Origin: JAZKFR01 sp040386295
Lineage (GTDB): Bacteria > Pseudomonadota > Gammaproteobacteria > Burkholderiales > Rhodocyclaceae
Assembly: GCA_040386295.1 (NCBI GenBank)
Contig: JAZKFR010000084.1
Coordinates: 1 to 34,257, forward strand
Direction of reading: 5' to 3'
Length of the DNA stretch: 34,257 nucleotides
In this document: positions 6,584 through 14,903 of the stretch, in pieces
How positions within the stretch are numbered: position 1 is the first letter of the stretch
Layout: every line of letters begins with the position of its first letter
Translations under genes and position numbers: made by a program
Notes under the pieces: generated by a model
Seen by the model: the letters and a program-made list of their open reading frames with translations, nothing else
Told to the model about the DNA's origin: nothing
Database searches by the model: none

Positions 6584-7423
6584 TCAAGAGCGTGTACGCG
6601 GTGCTGACTGTTGAGCCGAAGCAGAGCTGGGTGCGCTTTGCTGTTTGCCGCGCGCTAAGGCAATGACCAATTCGGCCTCGGCGCGGGCGATGTTCCAGTG
6701 TGCAGCGATGCTGGCTGCGTCGTGTCCTTCTCTGGCCATTTGCATGGCATCGCTGTAGTGCGAGACGCGTGGTGTTTGTGCTTTGGCGTTATTTGGTTTG
6801 GGTATTTGTGCGCTGCCGACGTCGTTCAGGTTGTTTTCCTCGTTCGCCTCGTTTAGGCGGGTTTTGCCTTCTTTGTTGCGTGTGCTCGGTGCCAGCATGG
6901 CGTCCAGTTTGGCGCTGAGTTCGCGCGTGAGTTTGTCCGCTAATTGGGCGCCTAATTCGCTGCCCAATTGGTCGAATTGACGCTCTATTTCTGCCGATAG
7001 GGTGTTGCGCAGCTGGGCGATGTTACGTTCCAACGAATCGATTCTTTGTCGTTCAGTGTCGGCTAAGGCGCTGCCGTCGCGTGGCTCAGGCGGTTCGTTC
7101 CAGGCGAAGTCTTGTCTGCTGCGCTGGGGGCGAATCGGGGTTTGTGTTGGCGTGGCTAGGTCTTCTGTTGCGCTGTCTGCGCTTAAGCTCGGTTCGTCTG
7201 TGCTGCCGAGGCTGTAGGCGTTGAGCGCGGACTGTACACGCGTGTTATTGAGCTCACGGTCTAGATGCGTGTCTGCTTTGTGCTTGCGACGACGCGCCCA
7301 GAGTAGGTGTCCCATGCGTAGCAGGCTGATGCCTAGATAGAGCGCGAGTAGCGCGACTAGGGTGAGCAGCACGACACGCCAATCGAGCGTACCGAGCAGA
7401 GCGAGCCATTCTTCTATGTGCAT
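6584..7423 (-). CDS. DUF2802-type single-pass membrane protein
   Basis: The product is 279 aa from ATG 7423. One membrane segment lies near the N-terminus (about 15-36, VVLLTLVALLALYLGISLL), followed by a basic stretch. A variable linker leads to a predicted coiled coil (ERQRIDSLERNIAQLRNTL onward). The C-terminal segment AMQMAREGHDAASIAAHWN followed by ARAEAELVIALARG resembles the DUF2802 helix-turn-helix-like module seen in proteobacterial proteins of unknown function. An alternative start at 7456 would overlap the upstream thiolase by 29 bases, while 7423 lies just after its stop; neither has a strong ribosome binding site. Function is unknown. Its place between a thiolase and a SPOR protein suggests co-transcription, not necessarily a shared role. 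Confidence 0.75.
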   Translation of the reverse strand: MHIEEWLALLGTLDWRVVLLTLVALLALYLGISLLRMGHLLWARRRKHKADTHLDRELNNTRVQSALNAYSLGSTDEPSLSADSATEDLATPTQTPIRPQRSRQDFAWNEPPEPRDGSALADTERQRIDSLERNIAQLRNTLSAEIERQFDQLGSELGAQLADKLTRELSAKLDAMLAPSTRNKEGKTRLNEANEENNLNDVGSAQIPKPNNAKAQTPRVSHYSDAMQMAREGHDAASIAAHWNIARAEAELVIALARGKQQSAPSSASAQQSAPRTRS

Positions 7424-7427
7424 CGGC

Positions 7428-8630
7428 TTAGTGCAGCATTTCAAACAACGCAGCAACGCCCATGCCGCTGCCGACGCACAGGGCGACGACGCCGTAACGT
7501 TTTTGTCTGCGTTGCAGGCCGTGGATCAAGGTGGTGGCACGGATGGCGCCGCTGGCGCCGAGGGGGTGGCCGAGTGCGATGGCGCCGCCTAGGGGATTAA
7601 CCTTGTCTGGGTCGATGTCCAGGGTGCGTGTGATGGCAAGGGTTTGCGCGGCAAAGGCTTCGTTGATTTCAAACCAGTCTATCGATTCTTGCCCGATGCC
7701 GGTTTTTTGGCAGAGCAACGAAATGGCTTTGATCGGTCCTATGCCCATCAATTCAGGCGCTACGCCGACGACGGTGTAGCCAACGAAGCGAGCCAGCGCT
7801 TGCAGTTTGTGGCGTTTTAAGACGTTCTCTGAGACCAGCAGCAGTGCGGCAGCCCCGTCGGACATTTGCGCGCTATTGCCGGCAGTGACTGAGCCTTGGT
7901 GCAGAAAAGCGGGTTTGAGCTGTTGCAATTTTTCTAGGCTGGTGTCGGCACGTGGGCCTTCGTCTTGGGCGGCTAAACGGCTTTCTAGCTTGATCTCGCC
8001 GCTTGTTAGGTCAGGCACACGGGTTTTGATGGTGTAGGGCGATATTTCACTTTTGAATTGCTCAGTGTTGATCGCCGCGAGGGCTTTTTGGTGTGATAGG
8101 AGGGCAAAAGCGTCTTGATCCTCGCGGGAGATTTTCCATTGATGCGCTACTTTTTCAGCCGTTAAGCCCATGCCAAAGGCGAGGGCGTATTGTTCGCGGT
8201 TTTCAAAAATGGCGGGGTTGATCGCGCTTGAGTTGCCGGTCATCGAGGCGAAGCGGGACATTGTTTCGACACCGGCCGCGACCATAACGTCCGCTTCGCC
8301 GAGGCGGATACGGTCGGCTGCCATGGCGATGGCTTGCAGCCCCGAGGCGCAAAAACGGTTGATCGTGATGCCGGGTACGTTATTGGGCAAGCCGGCTAGG
8401 AGCAGACTCATCCGCGCGACGTTCATACCTTGTTCGGCTTCGGGCATGGCGCAGCCGACGATCACGTCTTCGATCAGGGCAGGATCGAGCACCGGGGCTT
8501 GTGCGACGAGTGCGCTGAGGGCGTGCGCGAGTAGGTCGTCAGGGCGTGTTTGCGCAAATAAGCCGTTGCGCTTGCCTACGGGTAGGCGGGTGGCGGCAAC
8601 GATGTAGGCGTCTTGAAGCGGTTTGCTCAT
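7428..8630 (-). CDS. Acetyl-CoA acyltransferase (beta-oxidation thiolase)
   Basis: This thiolase cleaves 3-ketoacyl-CoA with CoA to give acetyl-CoA and a shortened acyl-CoA. From ATG 8630 (AGGA 11 bases upstream) it is 400 aa, normal for the family. The catalytic nucleophile Cys94 is in NRFCASGLQA. The base His355 is in ALGHPLGASGA, and the second Cys385 is in CVGSGMGVAALFE, where the family more often has GG or LG at the third and fourth place. The frame extends upstream to 8732, but that stretch has no family similarity. The gene follows the fadB-like fusion by 129 bases, the usual fadB-fadA pairing, so it is probably the FadA partner. Other thiolase subtypes are not excluded. Confidence 0.92.
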   Translation of the reverse strand: MSKPLQDAYIVAATRLPVGKRNGLFAQTRPDDLLAHALSALVAQAPVLDPALIEDVIVGCAMPEAEQGMNVARMSLLLAGLPNNVPGITINRFCASGLQAIAMAADRIRLGEADVMVAAGVETMSRFASMTGNSSAINPAIFENREQYALAFGMGLTAEKVAHQWKISREDQDAFALLSHQKALAAINTEQFKSEISPYTIKTRVPDLTSGEIKLESRLAAQDEGPRADTSLEKLQQLKPAFLHQGSVTAGNSAQMSDGAAALLLVSENVLKRHKLQALARFVGYTVVGVAPELMGIGPIKAISLLCQKTGIGQESIDWFEINEAFAAQTLAITRTLDIDPDKVNPLGGAIALGHPLGASGAIRATTLIHGLQRRQKRYGVVALCVGSGMGVAALFEMLH

Positions 8631-8759
8631 GCTGCGTGGTTCCTGGCAGGTGTTCGTTTGTGTGCGCTGGTTTGTCCAGTAATCGTGTTTATGTTCATTC
8701 TTCGTTTTTGCTGTGATGCTAGTGATGCTCAAGCCTGGCGTTAGTTCTAGACGCAGGGG

Positions 8760-11192
8760 CTAATTACGCAATGCTTTGCCGGTTGCCAGCATGTGTGTGA
8801 TTCGTTGTTGTGTTTTTTCAGTTTTGAGCAGTTCGATGAAAAGCTGGCGCTCAACGCTGAGTAGCCAAGTTTCGTCGACCTCTGATCCTGTTTCAATATC
8901 GCCGCCACAGAGCGCTGTGGCAATGGCTTTGGCAATCGCGTAGTCGTGCGCTGAGATCATGCCGCCGCCTTGCATATTGGCCAGGATCATTTCGCAATTG
9001 GCGATCCCGTTGCGCCCGGCGACTTTGATCCGACCAGGCTTGGTTTGCCCTGTGCTCGGGTAATACCTGCCTTCGCCTAAGGCGCGTGCTTCGTGTAGTG
9101 CGACGTAGAGCAGTTCGTGCGCGTTCAGTACAACCGTGTCACTGTCGTAGGCGAAGCCTAGCGTTTTGGCGTGTTGCGCGCTGCTCGATACGCTTGCTTG
9201 CGCGATGTTTAGGAACAGCGGTTGGATGAAGGCAAAAGGGTCTTTGTTCGTCGTTCTTTCCGCACTTTGCCAGGCACGGATGGCTAATTCTTTGCAGCCG
9301 CCGCCAGCGGGGAGCAAGCCCACGCTGGCTTCGACTAGCCCGATATAGCTTTCGAGCGCGAGCACGCGATGGCGGGCGTGTAAGAGGAATTCGCAGCCGC
9401 CGCCGAGTGCCATGCCCTGCACTGCGGCGACGACGGGGATGCTGGCGTATTTCAGCGCGAGCGTAGTTTGTTGAAACGCGGCGACTTGTTGCGTCAATAA
9501 GTCGAATTCACCCGCTTTGATTGCGCCATCCACTTCTTTTAGGTTCGCGCCAACTGAAAACGGCGCTTCGTGCCAGATGACCACGGCTTTTAGCTTTTGT
9601 TCGGCGTAGCTGAGCGCACTAGGTAGGCCGCTCGTAACCACAGTGCCTAAGGTATGCAGCTTAGTGGTGATCGACAAAATGCCGATTGAGGCGTCGAACT
9701 GCGGCAGGATCCACAGACGTAGGCCTTCGTTTTCCCATAGCGTGACGCCTTCGATCGGGCTTTCGCCAGGCATGCGTTCGGGGAAAAATTGCCGTGCGTA
9801 CACCGGTAGTGCGTGCCGTGTTTGATAGGTGCCCGTCTGTGCAGAGTAGGCGCCTGCTGCGTTGTACACCTCGGTTTGTTGGAATACCCAATCCGGTAGG
9901 GGGGCTGAACTCATGCTCTTGCCGGCAGCAATATCGGCTTTGATCGCCTCAGCAATGGTTTGCCAGCCAGCGGCTTGCCAGTGTTCAAACGGGCCTTGTG
10001 TCCAGCCAAAACCCCAGCGTAGGGCGCAGTCCACATCGCGCACGGTGTTGGCAATGCTGCCAAGATGAACTGCAACATAGTGAAATACGTCGCGAAAAAT
10101 TGACCACAAGAATTGCGCGTGGGGGTCGTCGCTGGCGTGTAGTTGGGCGAACTGTTCGCTGCGGTTTGGGTTTTTGAGCAAGCTCAGCAAGGCTTCGGAA
10201 AAAAGGCTTTCGTTCTCGCTTGACGCCTGTGTGGGCAAACGATATTGCAGGCTGGCGCGATCGAATACCTTGATTGTTTTGCNNNNNNNNNNTTGCCCCA
10301 ATGCGCCTCGGCTGATCAGTGCTGAGAACCAGTTCGGTAGCTTGTAAAAGCGATGCCATGGATCTGCTTGCTCACCTTTGCTCGGTAAGCTGTGGTGCAA
10401 GGTTTGAATGACGTGCGCTAGGGTGTCTAAACCGACTAGGTCTGCCGTACGGTAAGTCGCGCTGGTCGGGCGGCCGATCAATTTTCCGGTCAAAGCATCA
10501 ACGAGATCAAAGCTCAAGCCTAGGCGTTCGGTGTGATGGATTGTCGCCAGGATGGAAAAAATACCGACCCGATTGGCAATGAAGTTGGGCGTGTCGTGCG
10601 CGCGGACGACGCCTTTGCCCAGGTGCGAGACGAGCCAGCTTTCTAGTTGATCGAGCAGGGGCGGCGGGTTGGCGTCGTGGCCGATTAGCTCGACCAAGTG
10701 CATATAGCGTGGCGGATTGAAGAAGTGCACGCCGCAAAATCGAGCTTGCAGTGCCTCTGGCAAGGTGGCGGCCAAACGCTTGATCGAGAGTCCCGAGGTG
10801 TTAGAGGCAAGGACAGCGCTAGGCGATAGAAAAGGGACGATTTTTGCGTAGAGCGCTTCTTTTAAGGCCATCGTTTCGGTGATGGCTTCGATCACCAAAT
10901 CGCAGTCACTTAATTGCGCTAAGTCGGTCTCGTAATTTGCGGCGTTAATGTAAGCGCTGAGTTCAGGCTTAGCCAAAGGCGGCGGCGTGCGTTTGCTCAG
11001 TTCGGCGATGGCTTTTTCGATGTTTCGGTTCGCCGCTTTGCGTGTATCGGCGAGCTGTGCATTGGCCAAATCGGCTGCGGGCAAATCGAATAACAGCACG
11101 GGAATTTGCGCGTTGGCTAAATGTGCGGCAATTTGTGCGCCCATCATGCCGGCGCCTAACACTGCTGCTTTGCGTATGATGAATTGGCTCAT
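8760..11192 (-). CDS. 3-hydroxyacyl-CoA dehydrogenase / enoyl-CoA hydratase fusion (FadB-like)
   Basis: A fusion of about 810 residues that hydrates enoyl-CoA and oxidises 3-hydroxyacyl-CoA with NAD. The dehydrogenase half comes first: the Rossmann motif VLGAGMMGAQIA (11-22), SNTSGLSI, the catalytic His156 in FCGVHFFNPP with Glu168 in HLVELI, and NFIANRVG. The hydratase half is C-terminal, with VQGMALGGGCEF (oxyanion region) and GLVEASVGLLPAGGG (acidic residue). This is the order of the FadN type, the reverse of E. coli FadB. Ten N (10283-10292) interrupt it exactly where the motif KTGxGFY normally follows GALGQ. The frame stays open across the N run, but the true gap is probably longer. AGAGGT precedes the ATG. 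Confidence 0.92.
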   Translation of the reverse strand: MSQFIIRKAAVLGAGMMGAQIAAHLANAQIPVLLFDLPAADLANAQLADTRKAANRNIEKAIAELSKRTPPPLAKPELSAYINAANYETDLAQLSDCDLVIEAITETMALKEALYAKIVPFLSPSAVLASNTSGLSIKRLAATLPEALQARFCGVHFFNPPRYMHLVELIGHDANPPPLLDQLESWLVSHLGKGVVRAHDTPNFIANRVGIFSILATIHHTERLGLSFDLVDALTGKLIGRPTSATYRTADLVGLDTLAHVIQTLHHSLPSKGEQADPWHRFYKLPNWFSALISRGALGQXXXXKTIKVFDRASLQYRLPTQASSENESLFSEALLSLLKNPNRSEQFAQLHASDDPHAQFLWSIFRDVFHYVAVHLGSIANTVRDVDCALRWGFGWTQGPFEHWQAAGWQTIAEAIKADIAAGKSMSSAPLPDWVFQQTEVYNAAGAYSAQTGTYQTRHALPVYARQFFPERMPGESPIEGVTLWENEGLRLWILPQFDASIGILSITTKLHTLGTVVTSGLPSALSYAEQKLKAVVIWHEAPFSVGANLKEVDGAIKAGEFDLLTQQVAAFQQTTLALKYASIPVVAAVQGMALGGGCEFLLHARHRVLALESYIGLVEASVGLLPAGGGCKELAIRAWQSAERTTNKDPFAFIQPLFLNIAQASVSSSAQHAKTLGFAYDSDTVVLNAHELLYVALHEARALGEGRYYPSTGQTKPGRIKVAGRNGIANCEMILANMQGGGMISAHDYAIAKAIATALCGGDIETGSEVDETWLLSVERQLFIELLKTEKTQQRITHMLATGKALRN
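10283..10292. other. Assembly gap of 10 N
   Basis: Ten consecutive undetermined bases lie inside the fadB-like gene. The count looks like a placeholder rather than a measured length. The coding frame happens to remain open across it. Confidence 0.99.
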
Positions 11193-11253
11193 GCGACCTC
11201 TGTTTTTGTTCTCTTTGTGTGTATTTGCGTGCGTTTTCTTGCCCCGTCGCTGG

Positions 11254-11604
11254 CTACGACGGACTCAGGTATTTCAGCCCGACAATTCCGGCGACGATCA
11301 GCGCGATGCACGTTAAGCGCGCGCTATCGTGTGCTTCGCCTAATAACCACATGCCCAGAAGTGCGGTGCCGAGTGCGCCAATGCCCGTCCATACCGCGTA
11401 GGCTGTGCCGATCGGTAGCGTTTTGGCAGCGTAACTGAGCAATGCGATAGAGATGAGCATCGCCAGAAGGGTCAAGACGCTGGGGACTAAGCGGGAAAAA
11501 CCGTCGCTATATTTCAGGCCAATCGCCCAGGCGATCTCGAATAAGCCGCCACAACACAGCACTAGCCAAGCCATACTGTTCGTTAGCGTGGGCAGGTTGA
11601 TCAT
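11254..11604 (-). CDS. Small multidrug resistance family exporter, Gdx/SugE type
   Basis: A four-helix inner-membrane protein of 116 aa from ATG 11604 (AGGGG nine bases upstream). A second possible start at 11574 would give 106 aa, the usual length. The hallmark Glu lies in LFEIAWAIGLKYSDGF. With TAYAVWTGIGALGTAL and LLGEAHDSARLTCIALIVAGI this matches the SugE/Gdx branch, known to export guanidinium, rather than the EmrE drug-exporter branch. The gene sits 70 bases after hemL and 61 before the fadB-like gene on the same strand. No guanidine riboswitch is visible in the short upstream gap. Gdx works as an antiparallel dimer; here it is a single gene, which is normal for that branch. Confidence 0.87.
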   Translation of the reverse strand: MINLPTLTNSMAWLVLCCGGLFEIAWAIGLKYSDGFSRLVPSVLTLLAMLISIALLSYAAKTLPIGTAYAVWTGIGALGTALLGMWLLGEAHDSARLTCIALIVAGIVGLKYLSPS

Positions 11605-11674
11605 GGTTTTTGCCCCTGTGGGTTTTGTCCGTTGTGCTGCATCGATGGCATTGGTTCGTTTTTGCTGCCTTTGC

Positions 11675-12964
11675 TCACCACGCCTGAAAAATCGCTTTTG
11701 CTGCGGCAATGGTTTGCGCAATATCGTCTTCGCTGTGTGCTGCCGAAACGAAGCCCGCCTCAAAGGCTGACGGTGCAAAATAATAACCGGCCTCTAGCAT
11801 GGCATGAAAGAAGCGTTTGAAAGCGTTTTTATCGCTGCGCATCACACTTGCATAATCGCCTGGGCAGACGCCCTGATGGCCAAAATAAAGGCCGAACATG
11901 CCGCCCAAGGACTGCGCCGAAAAGTGTAACTGGCTGGGGCCGTATTGTTGCGCTACGTCGTTTAAGCCGGTTGTCAGCTGCGCGGTCCGTTTGCTTAGTT
12001 GTTCGTAAAATCCTGGTGCTTGCAGACAGTTTAAGGTGGCCAAGCCAGCAGCCACAGAGACGGGGTTGCCCGACAAGGTGCCGGCTTGATATACCGCGCC
12101 GAGGGGGGCGAGTTGCGCCATGATGTCTCGTTTGCCGCCAAAGGCCGCCAGCGGCATGCCGCCGCCAATAATTTTGCCCAGCGTGCTCAGGTCGGGCTCT
12201 ATGCCATAGATTCCCTGCGCGCCGCGCGGCCCGACGCGAAAGCCGGTCATCACCTCGTCAAAAATCAAGACCGCGCCGTGTTCTGTGCACAGTCTGCGCA
12301 GGCTATGCAAGAACGCGTGTTGCGGCAAAATCAAATTCATATTGCCGGCTACCGGTTCGACAATAACGCCCGCGATGCGCGCGCCGTGTTCGGCAAAAGC
12401 CGCCTCAAGCTGAGCGCAATCGTTGTAGTTGAGAACCAAAGTGTGGCGCGCAATATCCGCCGGGATGCCGCTTGAGCTAGGGTGGCCGAAGGTGAGCATG
12501 CCTGAGCCGGCTTTGACTAAGAGGCTGTCTGAGTGTCCGTGGTAACAGCCTTCAAACTTGACCAATAAATCGCGTCCGGTATAGCCCCTAGCCAAACGGA
12601 CTGCACTCATCGTCGCTTCGGTGCCCGAGCTGACCAGGCGCACGCTTTGTAAGGAGGGGAGCAGGCTACATAGTTGCTCGGCCAGCTCGACCTCAGCTTC
12701 AGTTGGCGCGCCAAAAGTCAGTCCTTGCGCGGCGCTGGCCTGTACTGCGGCGACGACGCTGGGGTGCGCGTGGCCGAGAATCAAAGGCCCCCAGGAGCCG
12801 ACGTAGTCGAGGTAGACCTTGCCTTCGGCGTCGGTGACGCGCGCCCCCCGGCCTTGCTTAAAAAAGCGCGGAGTGCCGCCGACTGAGCCGAAGGCGCGTA
12901 CCGGCGAGTTGACGCCGCCTGGGGTGTGTTGCTGGGCACGTGCAAAAAGTGCTTGGTTGTTCAT
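11675..12964 (-). CDS. hemL: Glutamate-1-semialdehyde 2,1-aminomutase
   Basis: HemL converts glutamate-1-semialdehyde to 5-aminolevulinate, the committed precursor of heme, using pyridoxal or pyridoxamine phosphate. The 429 aa length is typical. Motifs include TPGGVNSPVRAF at the N-terminus, LVSSGTEATMSA (phosphate binding), FEGCYHGHSDSLLV, LIFDEVMTGFRVG (cofactor ring Asp) and TLGKIIGGGMPLAAFGG with the Schiff-base Lys264. A good AGGAAACCAC site precedes the ATG. It lies 47 bases after thiE and is probably co-transcribed with it. The enzyme implies that 5-aminolevulinate is made by the C5 pathway. Confidence 0.97.
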   Translation of the reverse strand: MNNQALFARAQQHTPGGVNSPVRAFGSVGGTPRFFKQGRGARVTDAEGKVYLDYVGSWGPLILGHAHPSVVAAVQASAAQGLTFGAPTEAEVELAEQLCSLLPSLQSVRLVSSGTEATMSAVRLARGYTGRDLLVKFEGCYHGHSDSLLVKAGSGMLTFGHPSSSGIPADIARHTLVLNYNDCAQLEAAFAEHGARIAGVIVEPVAGNMNLILPQHAFLHSLRRLCTEHGAVLIFDEVMTGFRVGPRGAQGIYGIEPDLSTLGKIIGGGMPLAAFGGKRDIMAQLAPLGAVYQAGTLSGNPVSVAAGLATLNCLQAPGFYEQLSKRTAQLTTGLNDVAQQYGPSQLHFSAQSLGGMFGLYFGHQGVCPGDYASVMRSDKNAFKRFFHAMLEAGYYFAPSAFEAGFVSAAHSEDDIAQTIAAAKAIFQAW

Positions 12965-13011
12965 GTGGTTTCCTCGTTAAGAAGGTTTTGCTTCCAGTAG
13001 ACTGCTTCGGC

Positions 13012-13773
13012 CTACTTCGGCCATCCGGGGTTTTGTCTCAATAGCGGCGCATACAGCGTGGCGTTTTGTTGCACGCGCTGCGCTGTTGACTCGCCCTCTG
13101 CGCTGCTGCCGAAGAGGGCGTCGATCACTGCCAGCAGATCGGCGCCCGCCGCGATGACGGGCGAAGCGTTTGCTGCGGTAATGCCGCCAATGGCGCATAG
13201 CGCAAGGGGGCGAGCGCGTCGTGCTGAGCAGAGTTCGTGCTGTGCTTGGGTGAACAAACTCAAGGCCGCGTGGCGTGCTTGCGGCTTGGTCGACGAAGGG
13301 TATACCGCACCAAAAGCCACATTATCTGCGCCTGCACGACTGGCCAGGCGTGCGCGCGCAAAATCGTCGTAGCACGAAACGCCGAGGATTTTATCGGTTG
13401 CTAAGGCTTGTCTGGCGGCCAGGTAGTCGCCGTCGTCGGCGCCCAAGTGCACACCGTCGGCGTCAATCGCTAAAGCTAAGGCCAGGTCATCGTTGATGAT
13501 CAAGCGGGTGTTAAAACGGCGGCACAGTTGTTGCAGTGCGCGCGCCCTTTCTGCTCGCTCTTGCGGCGGGTGTTGTTTGTCGCGGTATTGCACCAGGCTG
13601 GCGCCGCCGTGCAGTGCGGCTTCGACTTGCGTCATCAACTGCGTTTGCGTGCGACCCTCTGGTGTGATCGCGTACAGGCCGCGTAAGCGGGGTGTTTGCT
13701 CACTGCGCTCAGCATTTTGCTCGGCACTCTTTTGCCCATTGTTTTTTGGTTCTGGCGCACTGGCTTTAGACAT
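13012..13773 (-). CDS. thiE: Thiamine-phosphate synthase
   Basis: ThiE joins hydroxymethylpyrimidine diphosphate and thiazole phosphate to make thiamine phosphate. The product is 253 aa from ATG 13773, longer than the usual ~210 because of about 30 polar N-terminal residues before the barrel begins at RLRGLYAITPEG. Barrel motifs are SLVQYRDKQ (Lys binding the diphosphate), RLIINDDLALA (metal-binding Asp), GVHLGADDGD, ILGVSCYD, FGAVYPSSTKP and CAIGGITAANA. The start overlaps the thiD stop by 8 bases (ATGTCTAA), which suggests translational coupling. An upstream in-frame extension to 13914 lies wholly inside thiD and is rejected. Confidence 0.94.
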   Translation of the reverse strand: MSKASAPEPKNNGQKSAEQNAERSEQTPRLRGLYAITPEGRTQTQLMTQVEAALHGGASLVQYRDKQHPPQERAERARALQQLCRRFNTRLIINDDLALALAIDADGVHLGADDGDYLAARQALATDKILGVSCYDDFARARLASRAGADNVAFGAVYPSSTKPQARHAALSLFTQAQHELCSARRARPLALCAIGGITAANASPVIAAGADLLAVIDALFGSSAEGESTAQRVQQNATLYAPLLRQNPGWPK

Positions 13774-14674
13774 TGTGTAGCCCTTCGTTTTCACACAATG
13801 ACAATGCGCGGTTTGGCCTTGGCGCTGCTTGGCTTTTTTCTTGCGGCGCGTTATGGGGGTCAAGCGCGTACAGGCGCTGAGGGATCCACTGCCCTTGCCC
13901 CGGTTGATAAGCATTGGCCAGTGTTTGCCAGGTGTACGCTTGGGCTTGCGCCGCCGCTTCGGGCAGCGCGTAGCCCCAGGCCAGGTACGCAGCCAGCGCC
14001 GAAGCGAGGGTGCAGCCTGAGCCGTGGTAGCTTCCCGTCAAGCGTGGCCAGCGATCGCAGCGGACAAGTCCGTGTTGGTCGTAGAGGTGATTACGCACTT
14101 CTGGGCTGGCTTGGTCTTCGTGCGCGCCAGTGATCAACACCTGCTGACAACCGTCGGCGATTAAGTGTTGTGCGCAATCCGCTAGGGGCTGGTGTGCAGT
14201 GAGCCCGCTCAAGCGTCGTGCTTCCAAGCTATTGGGCGTTAACACGGTGGTCTGTGGCAGCAGCAGCTTGCGTAATTCGGCGATCATCTCCTGCTCAATC
14301 AAGGCGTCGCCCCTGCCTGAAGCGAGCACCGGGTCGAACACCACGGGTAGTTTGGGGTGCTCTTCGAGGATGCGGGCAATCACGCGCAGATTGTCGAGGC
14401 TGCCCAATAAACCGATTTTAAAGACGGCGACCGGCATTTCGGCGAGCAGAGTGCGTGCTTGGCGCGCGACCCAATCGGCACGCACCGCGAGTGTGTCGTA
14501 AACGCCGACGCTATCTTGGATTGTGAGCGTTGTGATTACCGACAAAGCGTAGCAACCCAAGGCACTTTGCGTGAGCAGATCGGCTTGAATCCCCGCGCCA
14601 CCGGAAGGATCGCTGCCGGCAAAGCTGAGGATGATCGGCGGTGTTTTAGTGCGTGCTTGGGTGCTTGAATTCAT
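13766..14674 (-). CDS. thiD: Hydroxymethylpyrimidine (phosphate) kinase
   Basis: ThiD phosphorylates hydroxymethylpyrimidine and its monophosphate for thiamine synthesis and belongs to the ribokinase fold. From ATG 14674 it is 302 aa, longer than the common 260-270. The additional length is a C-terminal tail after the kinase fold (from about QWIPQRLYAL), polar and likely disordered. Motifs are ILSFAGSDPSGGAGIQADL at the N-terminus, FKIGLLGS, PVVFDPVLASGRGDALI, LTPNSLEARRLSG and the anion hole GSGCTLASALAAYLA with its Cys. The reading frame extends to 14740, but the added residues are not family-like. It is the first gene of a minus-strand cluster with thiE and hemL. No TPP riboswitch is recognised upstream. 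Confidence 0.95.
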   Translation of the reverse strand: MNSSTQARTKTPPIILSFAGSDPSGGAGIQADLLTQSALGCYALSVITTLTIQDSVGVYDTLAVRADWVARQARTLLAEMPVAVFKIGLLGSLDNLRVIARILEEHPKLPVVFDPVLASGRGDALIEQEMIAELRKLLLPQTTVLTPNSLEARRLSGLTAHQPLADCAQHLIADGCQQVLITGAHEDQASPEVRNHLYDQHGLVRCDRWPRLTGSYHGSGCTLASALAAYLAWGYALPEAAAQAQAYTWQTLANAYQPGQGQWIPQRLYALDPHNAPQEKSQAAPRPNRALSLCENEGLHNV

Positions 14675-14724
14675 TTGCCAAATCGCAGCGGTTGAGCCTA
14701 AGCCAGGTGGGCTAGTAAGTCGAT

Positions 14725-14750
14725 GCTGAGGACTGCACACAGTCCTCAGC
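14725..14750. promoter_or_regulatory. Perfect hairpin in the thiD leader region
   Basis: An 11-bp perfect stem, GCTGAGGACTG with CAGTCCTCAGC, has a four-base loop (14736-14739). It lies 51-76 bases upstream of the thiD start. It lacks a T run on either strand. It may be a leader RNA structure of thiD or a DNA operator in the divergent thiD-rubredoxin region. It does not contain the conserved TPP-riboswitch motifs. Confidence 0.5.
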
Positions 14751-14798
14751 GAAGTGTCAGGGCAGATGGAAAGCTGTTAGGGCGCGCAGTTTAACGCT

Positions 14799-14822
14799 TG
14801 ACAAGCCTCTAGCGGCTTGTCA
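14799..14822. promoter_or_regulatory. Second perfect hairpin between thiD and the rubredoxin gene
   Basis: TGACAAGCC (14799-14807) and GGCTTGTCA (14814-14822) form a 9-bp perfect stem with a six-base loop. It lies about 40 bases upstream of the rubredoxin -10 box and 125 bases upstream of thiD. It is a good candidate for a palindromic operator shared by the divergent genes. It could also be a hairpin in a long thiD leader. Confidence 0.45.
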
Positions 14823-14860
14823 GTGCATCTATTTTGCGTCTCGTGAAACAGACTCAACAG

Positions 14861-14866
14861 TATAAT
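14861..14866 (+). promoter_or_regulatory. -10 element of the rubredoxin promoter
   Basis: A perfect TATAAT lies 38 bases upstream of the rubredoxin ATG. A TTGCGT at 14834-14839 is 21 bases away, too far for a normal -35, so only the -10 is supported. Confidence 0.5.
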
Positions 14867-14903
14867 CAGCGCCTTTTTTATTCTCCAACTTGTGCACAAA
14901 AAA

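Noticed and set aside
11605..11674. Guanidine-II (mini-ykkC) riboswitch upstream of the Gdx-type gene
   Set aside because: Two ACGR loops on short hairpins are required; the gap has no such hairpins.
14675..14860. TPP riboswitch upstream of thiD
   Set aside because: The conserved CTGAGA and the second conserved TPP-binding segment are absent; only plain hairpins are seen.
14834..14866. Full sigma70 promoter TTGCGT...TATAAT for rubredoxin
   Set aside because: The spacer would be 21 bases, too long; only the -10 box is kept.
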